In this document: positions 3,940-6,465 of the stretch, one piece after another
Layout of the letters: each line of letters begins with the position of its first letter
How positions within the stretch are numbered: position 1 is the first letter of the stretch
DNA from: Bacteroidota bacterium
GTDB taxonomy: Bacteria; Bacteroidota; Bacteroidia; Bacteroidales; JAKIYJ01
Assembly: GCA_022708585.1 (NCBI GenBank)
Contig: JAKIYJ010000089.1
Location: forward strand, 1-6,465
Reading direction: 5' to 3'
Length of the DNA stretch: 6,465 nucleotides
Program-made: the position numbers and the translations under genes
Notes under the pieces: model-generated
What the model was told of the DNA's origin: nothing
The model's database searches: none
What the model saw: the letters and a program-made list of their open reading frames with translations, nothing else

Positions 3940-6465
3940 ATGACCGATTTCAATATTATTTCAATTAGCCATTTATATAAATTGATATTAGCTAATGAAA
4001 AACAGGGACATATTTTTGGTATTCCCGAAGAAGTTTTTTTTAAACCTGATAGTAATGCTCCTTATACAATGAGGCGTTATGGTGTAAATCTTGAAACTCC
4101 TGTTGGCGTAGCCGCAGGTCCTCATACTCAACTTGCACAAAATATTATTGCAGCCTGGTTAACTGGTGCACGCTATATTGAACTTAAAACAGTTCAAGTA
4201 CTTGACGACCTTACAATTTCACATCCCTGTATTGATATGCAAGATGCCGGTTATAACTGCGAATGGTCACAGGAACTTAAAATTGAAGATTCTTATGATC
4301 AGTATCTTAATGCATGGATTTTAATACATTTACTCAAAGATAAATTTGGCTGGGGTAAAACCGAAAGAGGTTTTATTTTTAATATGAGCGTTGGGTATAA
4401 TCTTGAAGGTATATTGTCTGATAAAGTACAGTGGTTCTTCGATAAAATTAATAATTGCAGTATCGAAAAAAATGCAAAAATTAATGAACTTTCATCTCTT
4501 TATCCTCGCATCACATGTATTGATATACCTGACTGTATCTCAAATAATGTTACTCTTAGTACTATGCACGGTTGCCCACCTGACGAAATTGAAAAAATTG
4601 CTGCTTATTTAATTGGTGAAAAAAAATTGCATACTACGGTTAAATTAAACCCAACTTTGCTGGGTGCCGAAAAATTAAGAGATATACTGAATAAAAAATT
4701 ATGCTGGTCAACTATTGTACCCGATATGGCTTTTGAACATGATTTGAAATTTAATGACGCTATTCCAATTATTAAAAACCTTTCTAATCTTGCCCAAAAT
4801 ACTGGTGTTGATTTTAGCCTGAAACTTACTAATACTCTCGAAAGTCTTAATATTAGAAATGTATTCTCAGAAAATGAAAAAATGAACTATATGAGTGGAA
4901 GAGCCTTGCACCCAATAAGTATTAATGTAGCAGCTCTTCTGCAAAAAGAATTTGACGGGAATCTTGATATTAGTTTTGCAGGTGGTGCCGACTTCTTTAA
5001 TATTCATCAAATCATTGCCTGCGGACTACAACCTGTTACTGTTAGCTCTGATGTACTTAAACCAGGTGGATATGGAAGAATCAGTCAGTATATGGAAAAA
5101 CTGTCAGATGAATTTGCTAAATATAATGCTAATTCTATTGATGAATATATTATCAACAAATCAGAAAATAAAAATTTAAATACTAAAAAGGCATCTCTTG
5201 AAAATCTATTAAAATATGCTGATAAAGTGTCAAATTCAGAATTATATAAATATGAAACTGCTACCTCGCCCAATATTAAATCAAACAGAAAATTAACCCG
5301 GTTTGATTGTATTGCTGCACCTTGTATATATGAATGCCCTGCAAATCAAGATATTCCTGATTATATGTATTATGTTTCAAAAGGATTGTACAATGAAGCA
5401 GCAGAAGTAATTCTTAAAAAAAATCCTTTGCCTGCTGTTCTTGGCAGCGTTTGTACCCATCTTTGTCAAACAAAATGTACCAGAATAAACTACGATAATC
5501 CCCTTTTGATAAGAGAAATAAAACGTTTTGTTATGGAATCTATTACAAATGAATTTAAATTGAAAGTTGCATCTCCAAATGGGCTCAAAGTTGCAATTAT
5601 AGGCGCAGGCCCATCAGGACTGTCTGCTGCTTTCTTTCTTGCACTTGAAGGCTTTGCAATAGATGTTTATGAAACTCATAGTATTGCTGGTGGCATGGTT
5701 GCAGAAGCTATACCTGCTTTTAGACTTGACAGCACATTTTTACAAAAAGATATTGATAGAATTGCATCCCTTGGCATAAGGTTCCATTGGAATCATAATA
5801 TTGATAAAAAAGAATTTGAAAATATTCAAAAATCTTATGATTATATTTATATAGCAGTTGGCGCTCAAAAAGTTAACAAATTAAATGTTCCTGGCAGTAA
5901 TTTATACGGTGTACTTGATCCAATACAATTTTTGTCATCAATAAAAAGTGGTAAAAAAATTAATATTGGTTCCAAAGTTGCCGTTATTGGAGGAGGTAAT
6001 ACTGCTATGGATGTTGCTCGTACAGCAAAAAGACTTGTTGGTGAGAATGGTGAAGTTGTTGTATTGTATCGTCGTACACGTTCTGAAATGCCTGCTGGCT
6101 ACGAAGAAGTTAATGAACTCGATATAGAAGGTATCAAAATTCAGGAACTTGTTGCTCCTGAAAAAATTAATGGTGAAAAAGGCAAAGTAACAGAAATAGT
6201 ACTATCAAAAATGAAACTTGAAGGTAAAGATAAACAGGGTAGACCTAAACCTGTTAAAATTGCAAACTCTGAATTTATTATGCCTTTTGATACTGTTATA
6301 CCTGCCACAGGGCAAGAAGTTGAAATAGACTTTATTGATAACGATCTTTTAAAATGCGATCCTGTGACAAATAAAACTTTTATCTCAAATGTATTTATTG
6401 GAGGTGATGCTTATAGAGGGGCTTCTACTGTTGTACAAGCTGTTGGAGATGGGCACAAAGTTGCT
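3940..6465 (+). CDS. YgfK-type iron-sulfur flavoprotein, 3' end outside window
   Basis: The reading frame is open for 842 codons to the window end and aligns by eye with E. coli YgfK (about 1030 residues), annotated as a putative selenate reductase subunit. The N-terminal half is a dihydroorotate-dehydrogenase-like barrel: FGIPE (27-31), AAGPHTQLAQN (58-68), FIFNMSVGYNLEG (138-150), STMHGCPP (207-214), VKLNPTLLG (234-242), KLTNTL (295-300), MSGRALHPISINVAA (318-332) and SDVLKPGGYGR (370-380). Next is a GltD/dihydropyrimidine-dehydrogenase-like cysteine region with C457, C462, C466 and C505, C509, C513. An FAD site, GAGPSGLSA (555-563), follows, then an NAD(P) site, IGGGNTAMD (683-691), then YRRTRSEMPA (710-719) and IGGDAYRGAS (820-829). 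The missing C-terminus should hold a ferredoxin-like 4Fe-4S domain. It probably acts as a cytoplasmic electron-transfer oxidoreductase; the true substrate is unproven, and enterobacterial context links it to purine catabolism. The ATG is the first after an in-frame stop at 3922 and matches the family N-terminus. No frameshift is seen. Confidence 0.93.
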   Translation, partial: MTDFNIISISHLYKLILANEKQGHIFGIPEEVFFKPDSNAPYTMRRYGVNLETPVGVAAGPHTQLAQNIIAAWLTGARYIELKTVQVLDDLTISHPCIDMQDAGYNCEWSQELKIEDSYDQYLNAWILIHLLKDKFGWGKTERGFIFNMSVGYNLEGILSDKVQWFFDKINNCSIEKNAKINELSSLYPRITCIDIPDCISNNVTLSTMHGCPPDEIEKIAAYLIGEKKLHTTVKLNPTLLGAEKLRDILNKKLCWSTIVPDMAFEHDLKFNDAIPIIKNLSNLAQNTGVDFSLKLTNTLESLNIRNVFSENEKMNYMSGRALHPISINVAALLQKEFDGNLDISFAGGADFFNIHQIIACGLQPVTVSSDVLKPGGYGRISQYMEKLSDEFAKYNANSIDEYIINKSENKNLNTKKASLENLLKYADKVSNSELYKYETATSPNIKSNRKLTRFDCIAAPCIYECPANQDIPDYMYYVSKGLYNEAAEVILKKNPLPAVLGSVCTHLCQTKCTRINYDNPLLIREIKRFVMESITNEFKLKVASPNGLKVAIIGAGPSGLSAAFFLALEGFAIDVYETHSIAGGMVAEAIPAFRLDSTFLQKDIDRIASLGIRFHWNHNIDKKEFENIQKSYDYIYIAVGAQKVNKLNVPGSNLYGVLDPIQFLSSIKSGKKINIGSKVAVIGGGNTAMDVARTAKRLVGENGEVVVLYRRTRSEMPAGYEEVNELDIEGIKIQELVAPEKINGEKGKVTEIVLSKMKLEGKDKQGRPKPVKIANSEFIMPFDTVIPATGQEVEIDFIDNDLLKCDPVTNKTFISNVFIGGDAYRGASTVVQAVGDGHKVA

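Noticed and set aside
4391..5273. Short open frames on both strands within 4391-5273
   Set aside because: They overlap the ygfK reading frame, whose conserved motifs continue unbroken through the whole stretch.
3940..6465. Assignment as glutamate synthase small subunit (GltD) or dihydropyrimidine dehydrogenase
   Set aside because: The FAD and NAD(P) half resembles both, but the long N-terminal half with AAGPHTQLAQN, STMHGCPP and VKLNPTLLG precedes it. That order is the YgfK arrangement and is absent from GltD; in dihydropyrimidine dehydrogenase the barrel follows the flavin domains.
1..6465. A new defence, mobile or biosynthetic system
   Set aside because: No transposase, integrase, nuclease, helicase, methyltransferase, array of repeats or reverse transcriptase is encoded. 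The genes are a heat-shock chaperone, a membrane VWA protein, a lipoprotein and a metabolic oxidoreductase.

Overview
The window reads as part of an AT-rich Bacteroidota (Bacteroidetes) chromosome. The evidence is the near absence of Shine-Dalgarno sequences before most genes, an exact TAnnTTTG-type -7 box upstream of one gene, the strong A/T bias at third codon positions, and a membrane protein of a VWA plus GATase1-like type that I associate with this phylum. The genus cannot be fixed from the sequence.

Layout. Positions 1-134 are a block visibly richer in G+C than what follows. It carries a nested 48-nt imperfect palindrome and no gene I recognise. Positions 135-559 are a very AT-rich non-coding stretch leading into a small heat-shock protein gene (560-1000, +). 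This leader holds a TATGAC repeat cluster, a perfect 9-2-9 palindrome, and a weak AU-rich hairpin that would cover the ribosome binding site and the start codon. A strong, possibly bidirectional terminator (1023-1059) separates the heat-shock gene from a convergent gene (1073-3160, -). That gene encodes a 695-residue inner-membrane protein with a von Willebrand factor A region and a GATase1-like region, and it appears to start at TTG.

A 221-nt divergent intergenic region (3161-3381) follows. A two-gene rightward unit comes next: a 176-residue TPR lipoprotein (3382-3912), then 27 nt later a YgfK-type iron-sulfur flavoprotein (3940 to beyond the window end). The second gene is open for all 842 codons present. 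It lacks only its C-terminal part, expected from E. coli YgfK to be roughly 190 residues including a ferredoxin-like 4Fe-4S domain.

How the genes relate. The small heat-shock gene and the VWA gene are separate units that meet at a shared terminator. The lipoprotein and ygfK are close enough to be co-transcribed, but nothing in the proteins themselves ties their functions together. YgfK is a multidomain oxidoreductase with a dihydroorotate-dehydrogenase-like N-terminal half and a GltD/dihydropyrimidine-dehydrogenase-like FAD/NAD(P) half. In enterobacteria it is encoded among purine catabolism and putative selenate reductase genes. The most promising signals for follow-up are the candidate RNA thermosensor before the heat-shock gene and the palindromic block at the left edge. 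I found no clear sign of a mobile element, CRISPR array, defence system or stable RNA gene.
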